Positions 24,300 through 35,616 of a stretch of DNA of 64,000 bases are shown here, in pieces. Location: positions 73,379,739 through 73,443,738 of the forward strand of contig CM070548.1 in assembly GCA_036346405.1 (NCBI GenBank), in the 5' to 3' direction. Made by a program: the position numbers and the translations under genes. A model generated the notes under the pieces. That model ran no database searches and was not told where the DNA came from. It saw nothing but the letters and a program-made list of their open reading frames with translations. Numbering within the stretch: the stretch's first letter is position 1; the number at the start of each line of letters is the position of its first letter. The DNA comes from Phyllostachys edulis (lineage: Eukaryota; Streptophyta; Magnoliopsida; Poales; Poaceae).

Positions 24300-25378
24300 T
24301 GAGATGCATATCTCAAGCGGATGGCATTAGATTGCTAACGAAATCCATGAAGGTGTCGTGGAGCACACCATTCCTCTGTAACCACGGTCGGTAAAGCCTT
24401 CCGGCAAGGCTATTCTTGCCAAGCGCCCTTCATGATGCAAAAGAGCTTGTGATGAAGTGTGTACAATGTCGGTTTCATAGCCGACAAGTACACGGCCGGC
24501 TACAAGCCTTACAAATAATTCCTCTTTCTTGGCCTTTTGCAACCTCGGGGTGGACATTCGAGACCTTTCCCAAGAGCACCGGGGCTTCAATTCCTTTTCG
24601 TCATGATTGACACGTTTACAAAATGGATTGAAGCCGAGCCACCGTTAAAATAACAAGCGAGGCCGCTAAGAGATTTCTCTGAAAAATGTGATCACGCGAT
24701 TTGGTGTACCCATCGTATCATCACGCACAATGGTTCCCGATTCTCCAAAGATCAATTCCAGAATTTCGCGATGAACTTGGTGTCAAAGTTCATTTTGCTT
24801 TGCACATCCGCAGAGCAGCGGAGGCGATTGAGCGAGCTAATGGTATCCTTATGCGAGGATCAAGCGCCGAGTATTCGACCGATTAATCAAGCGGTCGGCG
24901 CTTGGGTTAAGAACTTCCCTACGTGTTATGGGCGTTCGAACCCACGACCGATCGTGCGACCGGTGAAACTCCATTCTTTTTGGTTTATGGTCTTTGAAGC
25001 TATGCTTCCTCCGAACTCAAAATTGGCTCTTTCGAATCGATCGTTTTGACGAAAATGATCGAGAATGAGCAACGACTTCGGCAGCGTCGATTTCCTTGAA
25101 GAACGGCGAAACCAAGCCCTTGTACGATCGGCGGTCTACCAACAAGCCATGCGAAGGTACCATAGTCGTAAGGTGCGACCTCGCAACCTTGTTTGTAGGT
25201 GATCTGGTTCTCGAGAAAAATTGAGCCAAACAAATCGCAATAAACTTTCTCCTAAATGGGAAGGTCCTTACTTTGTGGTCGGAAGTAACCCGACCAGTTC
25301 CGTCTGATGGCTATGTCTCGATGGGCAAATTTTGTCAAATTCTTGGAACATCGATCAATTCGTAAGTTCTATGTTTAA
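24300..25378 (+). pseudogene. Integrase of the Tat-lineage element
   Basis: The zinc-binding CVQCRFHSRQVH lies near 24457, the core start DTFTKWIEAEPPLK near 24609 and a decayed RIITHNGSRFSKDQF (usually D in place of H) near 24715. The pol end reads SWNIDQF then RKFYV with a frame slip, giving a probable stop at about 25378. It is non-functional. Confidence 0.8.
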
Positions 25379-26900
25379 TTTTCATTCTTTCATTTCTTTC
25401 AATTTCAATTTCATTAAATTCATTAATTAATTAAGAAGTGCAACCTTGCTTATATATATACACCTACATTCTCGTCGTTTATTATTGTTAGTGCAGTGGA
25501 GAAGACATTTTTCTCTCGATATCCTTTTAAGGATCTCGATACTCTATGGTCCTAGTCGTGAGCATTTTTCTTCAAATGATTCCCACGCGACTACACTCTT
25601 TTCTCAAAGAAAATGAGTAATCGAGCGCCACACAACTAACTATCTCATGAATGATATGCTTACGATTTCGAAGATTATGCTTCATTATTTTAAGATTTCG
25701 GTCTATTCTTGTGCAGTTCTTGGTGGGACACGGAAAGCCTCCTAGTCGAAGTCTCTCCTTTTTCGCACGTGGTCACGCTTAATGGAAGGAGCTTCCTAGC
25801 GACGGTTCTTTTCACGATCCTCGCTACGATCGGATCTGAGAATTTGAACACATTTCAAGAAATGTGTCGTATGCCTTCAGGTCTTAGCATTAGTTCCGAC
25901 CAGATTATGGGACAATAGATATAAACAAAGTTCACTTATAATTTGTTGCATACATATTTGCATTTCTTCTTATGTCAAGTTTGACAAAGTCTTTTTCCCG
26001 ACCATATATAGTGTTTTTGATTGGTATTTCCATTATGACAAACAAAGATCTATAACTAGTCGAAATCATCTGTTAGTCCCGACCACATTTGATTTCCTAA
26101 TCAAGAACGATCAGTTTTGTCTTACATGTCCAAACATACCTTCAAAACTCACATACATGGTTATGACCTCTTTTTATTCTCTTTCTTGGCTCACCGCTTG
26201 TACAAGAACGTTCTTCTACTATAAAGCAATCGGGGCTAGGAAATATCTGAAATTTTTTTAAAAAAGTCAAGCAGGATAAACAAAAGCTTTGTCAATGACA
26301 TAAAAGGTAAGTTTTCATAGATATTCAAATATTTTTACACTTGCAGGAACCTACTCTAAGAAATATTCCCGGCCTAACTATTGTTTGTCGGAGATTAGAC
26401 TTCCATCTCCTCTACAACTATATCTCCGAGTGGCTGAGTTCTTCCATGAACTTGGTAGCCTCCTCAGTGGGCGATTGAAGTCATCTTTAACAGCTTGGAG
26501 ATCTATGGAGGGTCGGAAGCTTTCAGTTTTGCCAAAGCAAAACTAACTCCACTTGCAACGCTTTGTTTTTAGGGCACAGGCATAATTCGTCCGAGTAGTT
26601 TTGAGCGAACTTTAAGGTCCTCTAGAAGTTGACCCAAATAGTTCATTTTCTCTATTGGATCTCCTAAGGAAGGCGGGCTTGATCTCGATCCCATATCAAA
26701 GATCATCTTGTTCAAAGCATGAATCTTTTCATCAATATTTTGAGCAAGAGCGCCTCCTTATCTGCTCAAATTTGAGTTTTCTTTACTCTGTTCGGCATTT
26801 GCGTTTGCTCTGCAAAAACAAATCGTTAATGAACACAAGCATAAGTGAAGGAAAAATCAAGCTTACGACATATTACCTTCATTTGTTTTGCTAAGTGTTT
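25379..26900 (+). other. 3' non-coding part of the Tat-lineage element
   Basis: About 1.5 kb between the end of pol and the antisense ORF. It is AT-rich with no frame that I recognise. Tat elements typically have a long variable region here. Confidence 0.6.
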
Positions 26901-26935
26901 CATATTTGGTCGTTGTTTGACGATCAACCGGTCTT

Positions 26936-29505
26936 TTAATTGAACTTGCTTGACAAATGGTCGATCTTTAGCTTTATTTCTTCTTCAAGAAGAGCCGTCT
27001 TGGCTTTCTTCACCACAACCTCCTCTTTTATTTTCTCCGGATCTATCGAATACGATAAGGAGAATAATTGTAGAGGAGCAAAGTATTGAAGAAGAAACAA
27101 AAGTTCAAAAGGAAAAGTTCTTACTTTCCAACTCGAGTGCTTTTGCTCCAAGTCCTTAACTTCATTTGGGTGGATCCTCCGATCCAAACAAAGTTCTCGA
27201 CCAAATGCTACACAAATAGCGTTCTCTTTCTTAAGTTTCTTATAAACTTTTTAAAGAAGAGCTATGAAGTGGTCGTAGAATACTTACCGAATTACTGGTC
27301 ATTATAACGGCAAAAATCAAATCGAGGTGCATCTTGAGTTGAGTATCCGATACTTTCTGCCACGCCTCATCAAGCTCCTTATCCTCGATGAATCGGGGAC
27401 GAAAAGGGAACTTGTTAGGTTGGGAAGGGTTATCAGCAGTGATCGGAACCTGTTGAGACCTCTCAGAGGCATCTACCTCCACAGAAGGGGTTTCAATCAC
27501 CAAAGGATCCAACTCAACCGTTGCCCTTGTCACCTGCTCGGGGGCTTCTTCGACCACTACTTCCTCAGGAACTTTGTCCTGAGAAGTGCTCTGGTCGGGA
27601 ACTTCCACAGGTGCCAGGTCCTCAGGAAGAACCTGGTCGGAAACGACCGGAACACCAGAAGACCTATGCAAACCGAAGATGGGAAGTTCAAAGTATCAAA
27701 TCATCAAGGAATTATTAGAGGTACATACTTATACGACCACTTTCATTTGTACATACCTTGTTAATCTCAGGATTTGACTCAAAGCAGCGCAAGAGAGAAA
27801 TCGTGCCGCTAGCCTTCCTTTTCTTCTCCTCCAATTTTCTTTGGTTACGGACCCGGCAAGGTTTATTGGAACCTCACATCCTCCAACAAGATGTCGGAAG
27901 CTATGTCCTCGACCGGTTCATCAAGGACCGCATTTCGACTATCGGTCTGGAGGAGTGGTTTCATCAATCTCGGATCGATTGTTTGATTAACAACCGTAAG
28001 GTCGTGCCGCGACCACTCTGGAGTCTCTGACCTCATGATTACATTCTGCGGGCCCTCGAACTTATCCACCTAAATCAAAGAACAAATTTGATTGGGTGAA
28101 GAAATCCTTTATCTAAAAATTCGTACATATATGATTCGAAATGTTCTATTACCTCGAGGATTCATCTCCTTCAAGTGCCTCGAGGGCACGACTCGGTCGG
28201 AACTAAGGTGGGGCGTTGATCCTCACCAGTTGTATGATTCGCAATCCGGCGATTGCAAAAAGTAGAACACGATTGGAAATCTGGTGGAATATATGTATAC
28301 ACATGGTAAAAGGAATTTTGATTAAATTACCTTAAGCCTTGCCGATCTCCCTTCAATAGGAGTTCGGCTAAGATCTTGGGGCATTGACCTTTTCTCCGGG
28401 CTCCCCATACAGATCATCTTGACTCGTTCTCTAATTTCCCCAGGAAAGAGCTTTAATGAAGGAAGAATAGACAGATTTTAAGGTAATACATTAATCAAAT
28501 CAAAATACCGATCGAATTTATCTCAAAGACTTACCACCTTCCGAGGTAGCTTCATCACGATCAAGGCACCAGAGCGGGGAATGAGTCAGGAGCTTCAATG
28601 GGCTAATTGACGAAAGGTGAAATCCTTCACCACATGCCACGTAAGTCGGGCCTCGACTCACGCAAGTCATAGATGGCATCCGCCCATCTTTTGACTATCC
28701 TGTCTTCTTCTGGTCTCCTTCCATTTGGGGTTTTCACTTGCTCTAGTTCGTGAAGTAGAGGCCATCGTCTTCGTAACAGTCATATAAAACCGTTACTTTT
28801 CCATAGCGACCACGAAGATTTAGCGTACATGAGGATGTACTCATCGGCCTTCCGTCATGAAGGCGCAATGTGCATTCCCGAGAGTGCTTCAGATTTTGCA
28901 TGATTTTCCCATCACCATGCGGTAGAAATAACTAAAGAGCTTCAAGTTGGTTGTATTCGGTATGCCTCGCACAAATATCGAAAATCTTGATATTTGCGAT
29001 CGAATTTGGGGCCAAATTCACTAATTCCACCCGTAATGTTCAAGAGCGCGGAGGAGGAATTTGTGTACCGATAATCTCATCCCACATTCGATGTAGGCGA
29101 GAAAAGCAGGATCTCCTCATCTTCACGGCTCGGAAAATGCTCTCCGATCGGCGGTCTCAATTAATCGATTTCTATCTGGGAGCATTCCCATCTTCGCCAA
29201 AGCCTCAAGCTTTTTCTTGCCCAATTCGAAGGCAACCACTTTGTAATTTGCTCGACATGGCGAAAATCCTCAAGGATGAGTAGTGGAAGTTGAAGACTTT
29301 GTGGTCGGAAGAACAGAAAAGGCTCTGGAGGATTTCTTGGCGAAGCTAAAGGGGATCGAAGGGATTTTGGAAGCATAAAAATTCTAAGAGCCCAAATGAG
29401 AGAAGATTTTATAAACTTCCGATACTTTGAAGGATTCCCACAAAAGTCCAAGCGACAAAAAGCTTCTTTTTGTTCAAGCAGACGAAGGAACTCTTCGTTT
29501 CCCAA
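26936..29505 (-). pseudogene. Antisense ORF of the Tat-lineage element (gypsy-type transposon domain, spliced-looking)
   Basis: Frames on the minus strand at 29161-29505, 28900-29100 (including NTTNLKLFSYFYRM), 27863-28069, 27240-27671 (Glu/Val-rich, EEVVVEEAPEQV) and 26936-27187 (coiled-coil-like KEEVVVKKAKTALLEEEIKL) look like pieces of the large antisense protein of Tat elements (Pfam 'putative gypsy type transposon domain'). GT-AG, AT-rich intron candidates lie at 28451-28534 (84 bp) and 28070-28152 (83 bp). The phase across the second does not hold in the present sequence, so indels must be assumed. Function is unknown. Confidence 0.6.
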
Positions 29506-29632
29506 GGCAAGTTCTCAACTTTAAAGTGAACACAGACCGCCGTATACCACGACATTAAATGGGTTCATGCGCCGTCTGATTTCATCGGGAAAAGGTATAT
29601 ACACGACCAGTTCATTTAAAGTTAGGGGCTGG

Positions 29633-30338
29633 TAGCGAGATTAAAACATCTATGTATTATTTTAATATATAATAAAAGACCATACGTCTTCATGGTGCGT
29701 AACCCTAAGACCGACGACCTCCACAGTCGTTAGTATTCGAAGGTTACTAATGGGTACCACAGTCGGATGAGGCTTTGTGCCTAATCGACGACAGATAACC
29801 GCTTCGTAAAATTCTGGCTGGTATTTCTTATCGTATGATGAATGGAACACGTGTTATCGTTCCAAACCATGCGATGGTACAACCCTGAGACATTGACTAT
29901 TAACCACCCTACGGTTAAGCTTTTCACAAGCAACGCAAGGAAATTAGCACATTGCTAAGCTGCTCTACCGTTCCAAACCGATCGTAGCGCTTCACGAGGG
30001 CGTCTTCTCCGGAGTAAGCGCCACCTCTTGGAAGTTATTTAAAGGTGAAGCACGAGAGACAAGAGGGAGGCGATAGGCGACACACAAAACAAGGCCAAGG
30101 CAAAGATATGCCTGAAGCCTAAGCGGTGGAATTAGAAGCTAGATAATCGACTTTAGACTCATATTCTAAGTCGATTGCCGGTTAAGCATTCCTCCATTCG
30201 ATGTAATTGAGGGTAGTACTTAGCCACATCTTGTAAATCCGAGTTCATATCAATAAAAAGCGACCCCATTCCATTCCAGGATATTCCACGTCATTTTCCT
30301 CGTTTATTTTCGTAAGATCGGCGATTCGATCGTCGACA
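29633..30338 (+). repeat. 3' LTR of the Tat-lineage element
   Basis: It begins TAGCGAGATTAAAAC (a damaged TG start) after a short purine-rich stretch and ends CGTCGACA. Substitutions relative to 18388-19086 occur throughout, pointing to an insertion older than the Tekay-like one. Confidence 0.9.
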
Positions 30339-30637
30339 ATCAGTCATACATAGGTTACCCCAATCGCCTGCATATGGAGAGATATGCTCTACCCTTTGCT
30401 TCCGCTACCGCTACCGCTTTCGCTAATTTTGTAATGTAATCATTTGGCATATTCGGCCCTTATTGTAAAACTCGAACCGACGTGGTCTATGTTACTATGA
30501 AGTTTGTAATATATTGAATGTCTTAGTTTACATTATGTATGAAATGATTCAGCAATGTGTCTGTGAGTGCCATCTACTGATACAGATAGTACAGTATTTT
30601 AACAGAGAATTTGGATTTGTGAAATCCAAGTCTGACA
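30339..30637 (+). mobile_element. Outer gypsy-type LTR, 3' end
   Basis: This is the final segment of the LTR present at 1-1402 and 17802-18387. It ends AAGTCTGACA at 30637, like the other LTR ends (CGACA). A perfect eight-pair hairpin TTGGATTT/AAATCCAA with a GTG loop (30611-30629) precedes the terminus. GTCAT at 30638-30642 should be its target duplication; the partner lies outside the window. Confidence 0.68.
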
Positions 30638-30774
30638 GTCATACAGCCTAGAGGCACCCACGATTAGATTAGCTAGGAATTGGATCCTTGCCCCGCTAGG
30701 AGTCTAGGCACACCCATGTCCGTCGCCATTATTGCAAATTCCGAAAACGCAATTCTTCTGTTTCTTTTTTATTT
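30638..30774. other. Host spacer between the nested stack and a Mutator-like element
   Basis: A short stretch without an element signature that I recognise. Its last bases TTTTATTT (30767-30774) are the target duplication of the next element. Confidence 0.5.
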
Positions 30775-31165
30775 AGGAAGAAGTCCATTCTACCCCCTCA
30801 AGTATTGACGTGCGGACAAGTGACCCCCTGAAAAAAAATTGGCCCTCTGACCCCCCTAAGTTGCAAAACCGGACAACGTGCCCCCTCCATTTGTTTAGAT
30901 GCGGTGGTTTCTTTGGCGTGGCGTCCGTCGAGGCGGTTTAGCCCGTCATTCTTGACTCGGCACACCTAGGTGGCGGGGATTTTTCTGAGGGTGCCATTCT
31001 TCTTCCCCAACTCCATCCTCCCCAATCTCCATCAGCGATGGTTCAACTACCCGCGAGCACTTCTAGCGACCTCGCCAACTGCTTTGCCGCCACCAGCGTC
31101 GGCGCCACCCGCAACATTTTCTCCACGAGCACCTTGCCATTGGCGAGTTCGGCTCGACTCATTGC

Positions 31166-31780
31166 TCATCTTCTTCGCCATCTATTGCGTCTTTGGGCCT
31201 CTTCACCTTGGCATCGCCCGTGCCGCCGGAGCTCTTCCTCCCCATCATCCTCATGGGCTCGCCCTCTGGCCGCATCCTCGCTCGTGCTCGCCGCTTCACG
31301 CCCATCGACCACGGACTCTCGCCGTGCTCGGTGTGGCGGCCGCTCATGTCGGGGTCCATGAGGATGACCGTCTCGCTTCTGCGCCATCTTCCTCGAGCTC
31401 ACCAACAACCTTCTCCTGCTCCCCATCACCATGTTCGTGCTCCTCATCGCCAAGACCGTCGGCGGCCTCTTCCTTGACATCTCACGAGATCATCATTGAA
31501 CTCAAGGGCTTGCGTTCTGGAGCCCAAGCTTTGGCCGTGGATGAAGGACCTCACCGTCGGCTACTCACATCGCCAAGCCGCGAGTAGTCACGCTCGGTCA
31601 TCGAAGGTGTCCACCATCGTCGACAGCTGCGATCCATCAGCCTAGCGGGTTCCCGATGCTTTCGGCAGGCGAGCATCGCATGTTGGGCTGCTGCAGGATC
31701 GTGCTCGGTCACACCTCGTCGCCCGTGCTCAAGCGGTGGTTCTGCTTGGAGAAGCGAAGGAGAGAGAGTGGGAGGTCGGG
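31166..31780 (+). pseudogene. Captured fragment of a plant CLC-type chloride channel/transporter gene
   Basis: Plus-strand frames give GLFTLASPVPPELFLPIILM (family: GxFVPS-like selectivity segment with later helices). They continue as GRILAR, FTPIDHGLS, MSGSMRMTVS, then in the next frame CAIFLELTNNLLLLPITMFV and LLIAKTVG, then EIIIELKGL and WMKDLTVG. This order matches the C-terminal membrane helices and the start of the cytoplasmic CBS region of plant CLC proteins, which move chloride or nitrate across internal membranes. Further weak CBS-linker similarity may run to 31780. Frameshifts (for example near 31370) and the missing N-terminal half show it is not functional. The glycine of the PSG-type motif is Glu here. 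Confidence 0.8.
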
Positions 31781-31949
31781 GGGCAGATTCTCGTCGACCA
31801 CACACCACACCAAAAGCCAACATCGAATCTCCATGGAGTCGATGTAAGCCTCACCTCCAAGCTCCCGCGCTTGCCCTCTCACGGAGGTCGTACACGTATT
31901 CAACAATTAAATCATTGCTTTCAAATTTGAACACGCCGGTGTGAAGCTC

Positions 31950-32260
31950 TAGGCCTCTGAGGATGTTAACGAGCCGACCATTGACCCTCTCGAAGCACAT
32001 GAAATCCTTCCTCCGTGTACGTTCAGGAATCGCCTCTGCTCCTTTGCTCCCTCGTGAGCTCGCCCTCGGCCTCCGCCTCGCTCCCTCCTCCCGTCATTAC
32101 GCGCGGTGGCCTTGCGTCCTCCTCTGCCGCGCCAGTGGCTTGTCCTCTGCGCCATGTCGCCCACGACATCCGCGGCTTCTCCATCAAGCCGGTTGCGTGC
32201 TGCTGCTTCTTCTGCGGCGGATCCGAAGTCCCTTTGCTCGGATCGAGCAGCGGATGTTGC
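31950..32260 (+). other. GC-rich segment of unknown origin inside the Mutator-like element
   Basis: An open stretch reading SPLLLCSLVSSPSASASLPP is followed by HVAHDIRGFSIKPVACCCFF. It is Ser/Pro/Cys-rich and probably a second captured exon or promoter region. I cannot name the donor. Confidence 0.4.
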
Positions 32261-32555
32261 GGGGAGGCGGATCGAGTCCCCAGAGGGCCCAATCTGGCGT
32301 CTGCGGCTGCGACGGGGAAGAAATTGGGGAGGATGGAGTTGGGGAAGAAGAATGGCACCCTCGTAAAAATCCCTTGACTAGGTGTCTTGAGTCGGAAATG
32401 AATGGCTAAACCGCTTCGATCGGACGTACGTCGGCAAAACCACCGCAAGCAGTAGGAGGAGCACGTTGTCGGTTTGCAACTTAGGGGGTCAAAGGGCGAT
32501 TTTTTTCGGTCACTTGTCGCGCGTCAATACTTGAGGGTAGAATGGACTTCTTCCT

Positions 32556-32745
32556 TTTTATTTATGCACTAATACTTGCTTACAGAGACGAAGAACGGTG
32601 TGTTGTAGGCATCCTGGGAAAAAAACGAAGGGTTCTGATCCGTGTGATTATGTACTTTTACGTGGGATCTGGTCGTATCTTGTTAGTCCAAACAATAGCA
32701 AGCGTATATGTTCATAGATAAAGACGTTCAAAATGAAGATGACCA
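32556..32745. repeat. Start of duplicated segment, copy A
   Basis: From 32637 (GATCCGTGTGATTATG) the sequence matches 56889 onward closely. Copy A continues in pieces at 34154-34423, 35165-35193, 35571-35616, 37013-37406 and 40648-40716, separated by five insertions. Copy B is 56889-57767. Confidence 0.9.
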
Positions 32746-34153
32746 TGGGCAGCGGCAGGGTGCCCCTGGTGCACGACACCTCTAAAAATAAATGAATTTT
32801 TTTTAACTAAGTATAAGCACTTAGTAGTTGGGCACTTAGGTTGGCCATTTCAACAATTCAGCCCACTAGGCCACCAACCAAAGTAAGTCGCTAGGCACTG
32901 AGGCAGTGAGGCACCCGCACCCGCACCTTTCTAAGTTATTGTACAATCGATCACAGAGAGTACTATCACAAAAGACTAGTTGTTGAAGCTAGCGAAGGCT
33001 TTTGGTATCTGTTCTGATGAAACGTTTCGGTTCTTAGCGCAGCCTTTTATTCCTGTCATGGTGTCATCTCGGCTAGCTACAATCGTCAACTGATACAATC
33101 ACTTCCTAATGCACACCTGCAGAGTACTAGTAATTTATCCCTGGGTACAATCATGGGCGGAGCCAGTAGGGGTGCCCGAACACATCAAAAAATTAAAAAC
33201 ATTTCCAGAGATCAGATATGCATTTGGGCCATATTCATAGTACTCTTTGGTGTGCACTCTCTTAGAAGCTCAGCTCACAACCCACGGCCCGCTCGTGCCT
33301 CCACCAGCCCACAACCATCTCATCACTCACCAGCCCACATCCACATCCATCTCTATCTCTAATACTCCAACTCCTCCATAATTTGGTTCCTGCGGCTCGG
33401 CGACTGGTGCGTCGCGGAGAGGAGGAGCGGTGGGCGGCGTGGCACCAGTGTGGGAGCAGCAAGCTGCAGTAGGCGACGCGTCACTCACTAAGACTAATGG
33501 TTTTGCAGGTGCACATGGAGCAACTTTCATTTTTCTCACATTCATATTATTATGCAAGTCATTTTCCAAATTGATTACTATAGTAATGACATGCAAAAAT
33601 ATAGTAGTGACATGCGAAGAGATACTAGTAGACGATTTCCTCTGTTCTTTTTTCTTGACATTTTTTTTACTTCTAACGGGCAAATTTCTGGTTTCATTGG
33701 GCGATGCGTAGTTTGAACCAGCGAAAACCTTTCGGTGAAATTTGGTGATTCTGTAATCGGTTCTGGGACCCTTGGTAAAATTTCCAACCGACTAAAAAAT
33801 TTCAGATTTGCTAGTTTTTTTTGACAAATATAAAGAAAGTTTGTAACCATATGCAAACACAAGAGTGCATGTGCTGTGGTGGAAACACCTTTAGTCTTTA
33901 AGAGGTTGGTTCTGGGTTCGAACATTGGCCACGCATTTTTTTCTGTATTTTCCGTTTTAACTTCACAAAAAAATTCAAATTTCGATTCAAAAATTTCAGC
34001 TGAAATAAATCCTAAAATTCCAGTAACCGGGTCTATCACTAGGCTCTGAATTTGTTTTCCCAATCGGTAACTTTTTTTTCCATGGTTTGAACTAATCGTA
34101 CCCGGTGTTGCTTTGTGTGTGCACCCCCAACACTAAATTCCAGGCTCCGCCAT
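32746..34153. mobile_element. hAT-like insertion with TGGCGGAGCC-type ends
   Basis: TGAAGATGACCA at 32734-32745 is repeated at 34154-34165, and copy B has a single version with no insert, so 1.4 kb was inserted here. The right end reads GGCTCCGCCAT, and the left ATGGGCAGCGGCAGGGTGCC is a degraded inverted counterpart. A better match, ATGGGCGGAGCCAG, lies inside at 33151, so two related insertions may be nested. Such termini are typical of Tip100-like hAT elements. The 11-12 bp repeat is longer than the usual 8 bp, so the class is not certain. No transposase is visible. Confidence 0.65.
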
Positions 34154-34423
34154 TGAAGATGACCAATGCAATCGAAATATCTTGCAACATATATACTCCC
34201 TTGGTTCTCAAATAAACGTAGTTTAGAACGCATGCATTTAAAATTTTAAAACCTTGACCACTAATATAGGCAAAGCTATTTAGATTTGTCGCATGAAGAA
34301 ATAGTATTAGTTGATTTATTGTCAAAAGGTCTTCCATATCATTATATTTTATCACTTAATTTTTATTAACGTACAATTAGAAAAGTTAGTAGCCCCACAT
34401 GTTGTATTCGAGGCCGTATCTAT
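34154..34423. repeat. Duplicated segment copy A, second piece
   Basis: It matches about 56990-57252 (CTTGCAACATATATACTC, then TTGTATTCGAGG). It ends TAT at 34421-34423, the left target duplication of the next element. Confidence 0.9.
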
Positions 34424-35164
34424 GGGTCTATTTGGATTGGAACCTAAATGAACCTTACCAAATTTTGATAATGCCCATAAAATTTGGCTAGCATTTGGAT
34501 TGGTTCCAATATGTGTCATGCCCTTAAAAATTTTGGCCACGCCAAATATTGGTAATGCCCATGAAAGTTGGCTACAATTTGGTTTGTTGCCAAATTTAGG
34601 TACTACCAACGAAAATTTGGTAAAGCCAATTTTTTCTTCACAATTCTTAGGCAAAGTTTGGGTGGCCAAAAAGCTAACCAAATAATTAGTAGGCCAACTA
34701 GCCCATGAGTTTGCTAGGTGGCATCATTTTGTTGGATGTGAATAGGGACATATTAGTCAATGTCGGTATTATCCGTGGGTCCCACATGACATCAATTTTC
34801 TTTTACTCCAAAATATGTCAACTTAGGTCTTGTTTTGTTGATAAAATGATGAGGAACAGAACGGTTTAAACGGATCGCAAATCGGATGCTCGGTTTATGA
34901 AATATGATCATTTCAAACAGATAAATCAATCTAATCATGCAATTAATATCAATCTTACCAAATTTTGGTAATACCAAAATCTGGCCAATGCCAAACCAAG
35001 CACTAGCCAACTACTTTTTTTGCCTATATTTTGGCATTGTCCAGATATTGGTGTCAAACCAAACACTAGCCAACTACTTTTTTTACCTATATTTTGGCAT
35101 TGTCCAGATTTTGGTATTACCAAAATTTGATTTGGCTCACTAGGGCACCAATCCAAACAGCCCC
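34424..35164. mobile_element. Harbinger/Tourist-like non-autonomous element
   Basis: The ends are GGGTCTATTTGGATTGG and CCAATCCAAACAGCCCC, imperfect inverted repeats, flanked by TAT on both sides (34421-34423, 35165-35167). Copy B shows the uninterrupted site. The 3-bp duplication and GGG(G)CTGTTTGG-type ends fit PIF/Harbinger MITE-like elements. The interior (741 bp) is full of short motifs such as CCAAATTTTGGTAATACC and a tandem unit of about 66 bp (35005-35120). It has no coding capacity. Confidence 0.8.
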
Positions 35165-35193
35165 TATATCCAAAATGAAAGAAGGAAGCACTA

Positions 35194-35433
35194 GCTCCCT
35201 CCATTTTTTTACTTGACTTTTTTACTTTTTACCGTCTAGATACGACTCTGACAATTATTTTTCATAACTTTACATTAAGATGTACTATTAAAATTATAAT
35301 ATTATAAAAGTATTTTTAACAGTAAATCTAATAATATAATTTTTATATAACAAATCTAAATAGTTTTAAATCTACTGATGATCAAAAGTTCGACGACATG
35401 GATCATATGACCTCAAGTAAAGAAGAGTCGGAG
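35194..35433. mobile_element. Stowaway-like MITE (degenerate)
   Basis: It starts GCTCCCTCCATTTTTTTACT and ends AGTAAAGAAGAGTCGGAG, a worn CTCCCTCC...GGAGGGAG pair, with TA on both sides (35192-35193, 35434-35435). A length of 240 bp is normal for Stowaway. Copy B lacks it. A further 35434-35570 is also absent from copy B, so either more was inserted or copy B lost it. Confidence 0.65.
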
Positions 35434-35616
35434 TAAGTAATATCTTCTTACGAATCAACCAGTGGAAAGTTGAAACCAATATATGGAGACTGTAGCCTAC
35501 CATTTACTATTCCATATCAGTCGGTTGGTACTGATTCTCAAGCTTTCCCTTCTTTCGAGGATATTAATGGCATGCATAGCTTCTCAAGGAAAACTCGCCC
35601 GGAAGAGATCTATAAT

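Larger units (their letters stand above)
18388..30338 (+). mobile_element. Tat-lineage Ty3/gypsy element, full length, defective
   Basis: Two related LTRs of about 700 bp (18388-19086 and 29633-30338) enclose gag, protease, RT-RNase H and integrase on the plus strand and an antisense ORF on the minus strand before the 3' LTR. That order, with a 4.3-kb region after integrase, fits Tat-lineage elements (Grande/RIRE2 type). The flanks ATCGA and ATCAG share only three of five bases, so the target duplication is weak. The outer-LTR sequence on both sides supports the insertion. Many stops and frameshifts mark it as old. Confidence 0.88.
30775..32555. mobile_element. Mutator-like element carrying host gene sequence (Pack-MULE)
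   Basis: Terminal inverted repeats of about 250 bp (30775-31030 and 32300-32555) start AGGAAGAAGTCC and contain GGGTGCCATTCTTCTTCCCC in opposite orientations. TTTTATTT flanks it at 30767-30774 and 32556-32563 (8 bp, or 9 bp with one shift), which fits Mutator-like elements. The interior is GC-rich, encodes no transposase that I recognise, and includes a chloride-channel fragment, so it is a non-autonomous, gene-capturing element. Confidence 0.9.

Noticed and set aside
30396..30425. CCGCTACCGCTACCGCTTTCGCT repeat as a possible regulatory element
   Set aside because: It is too short and simple to separate from chance triplet slippage within the outer LTR.
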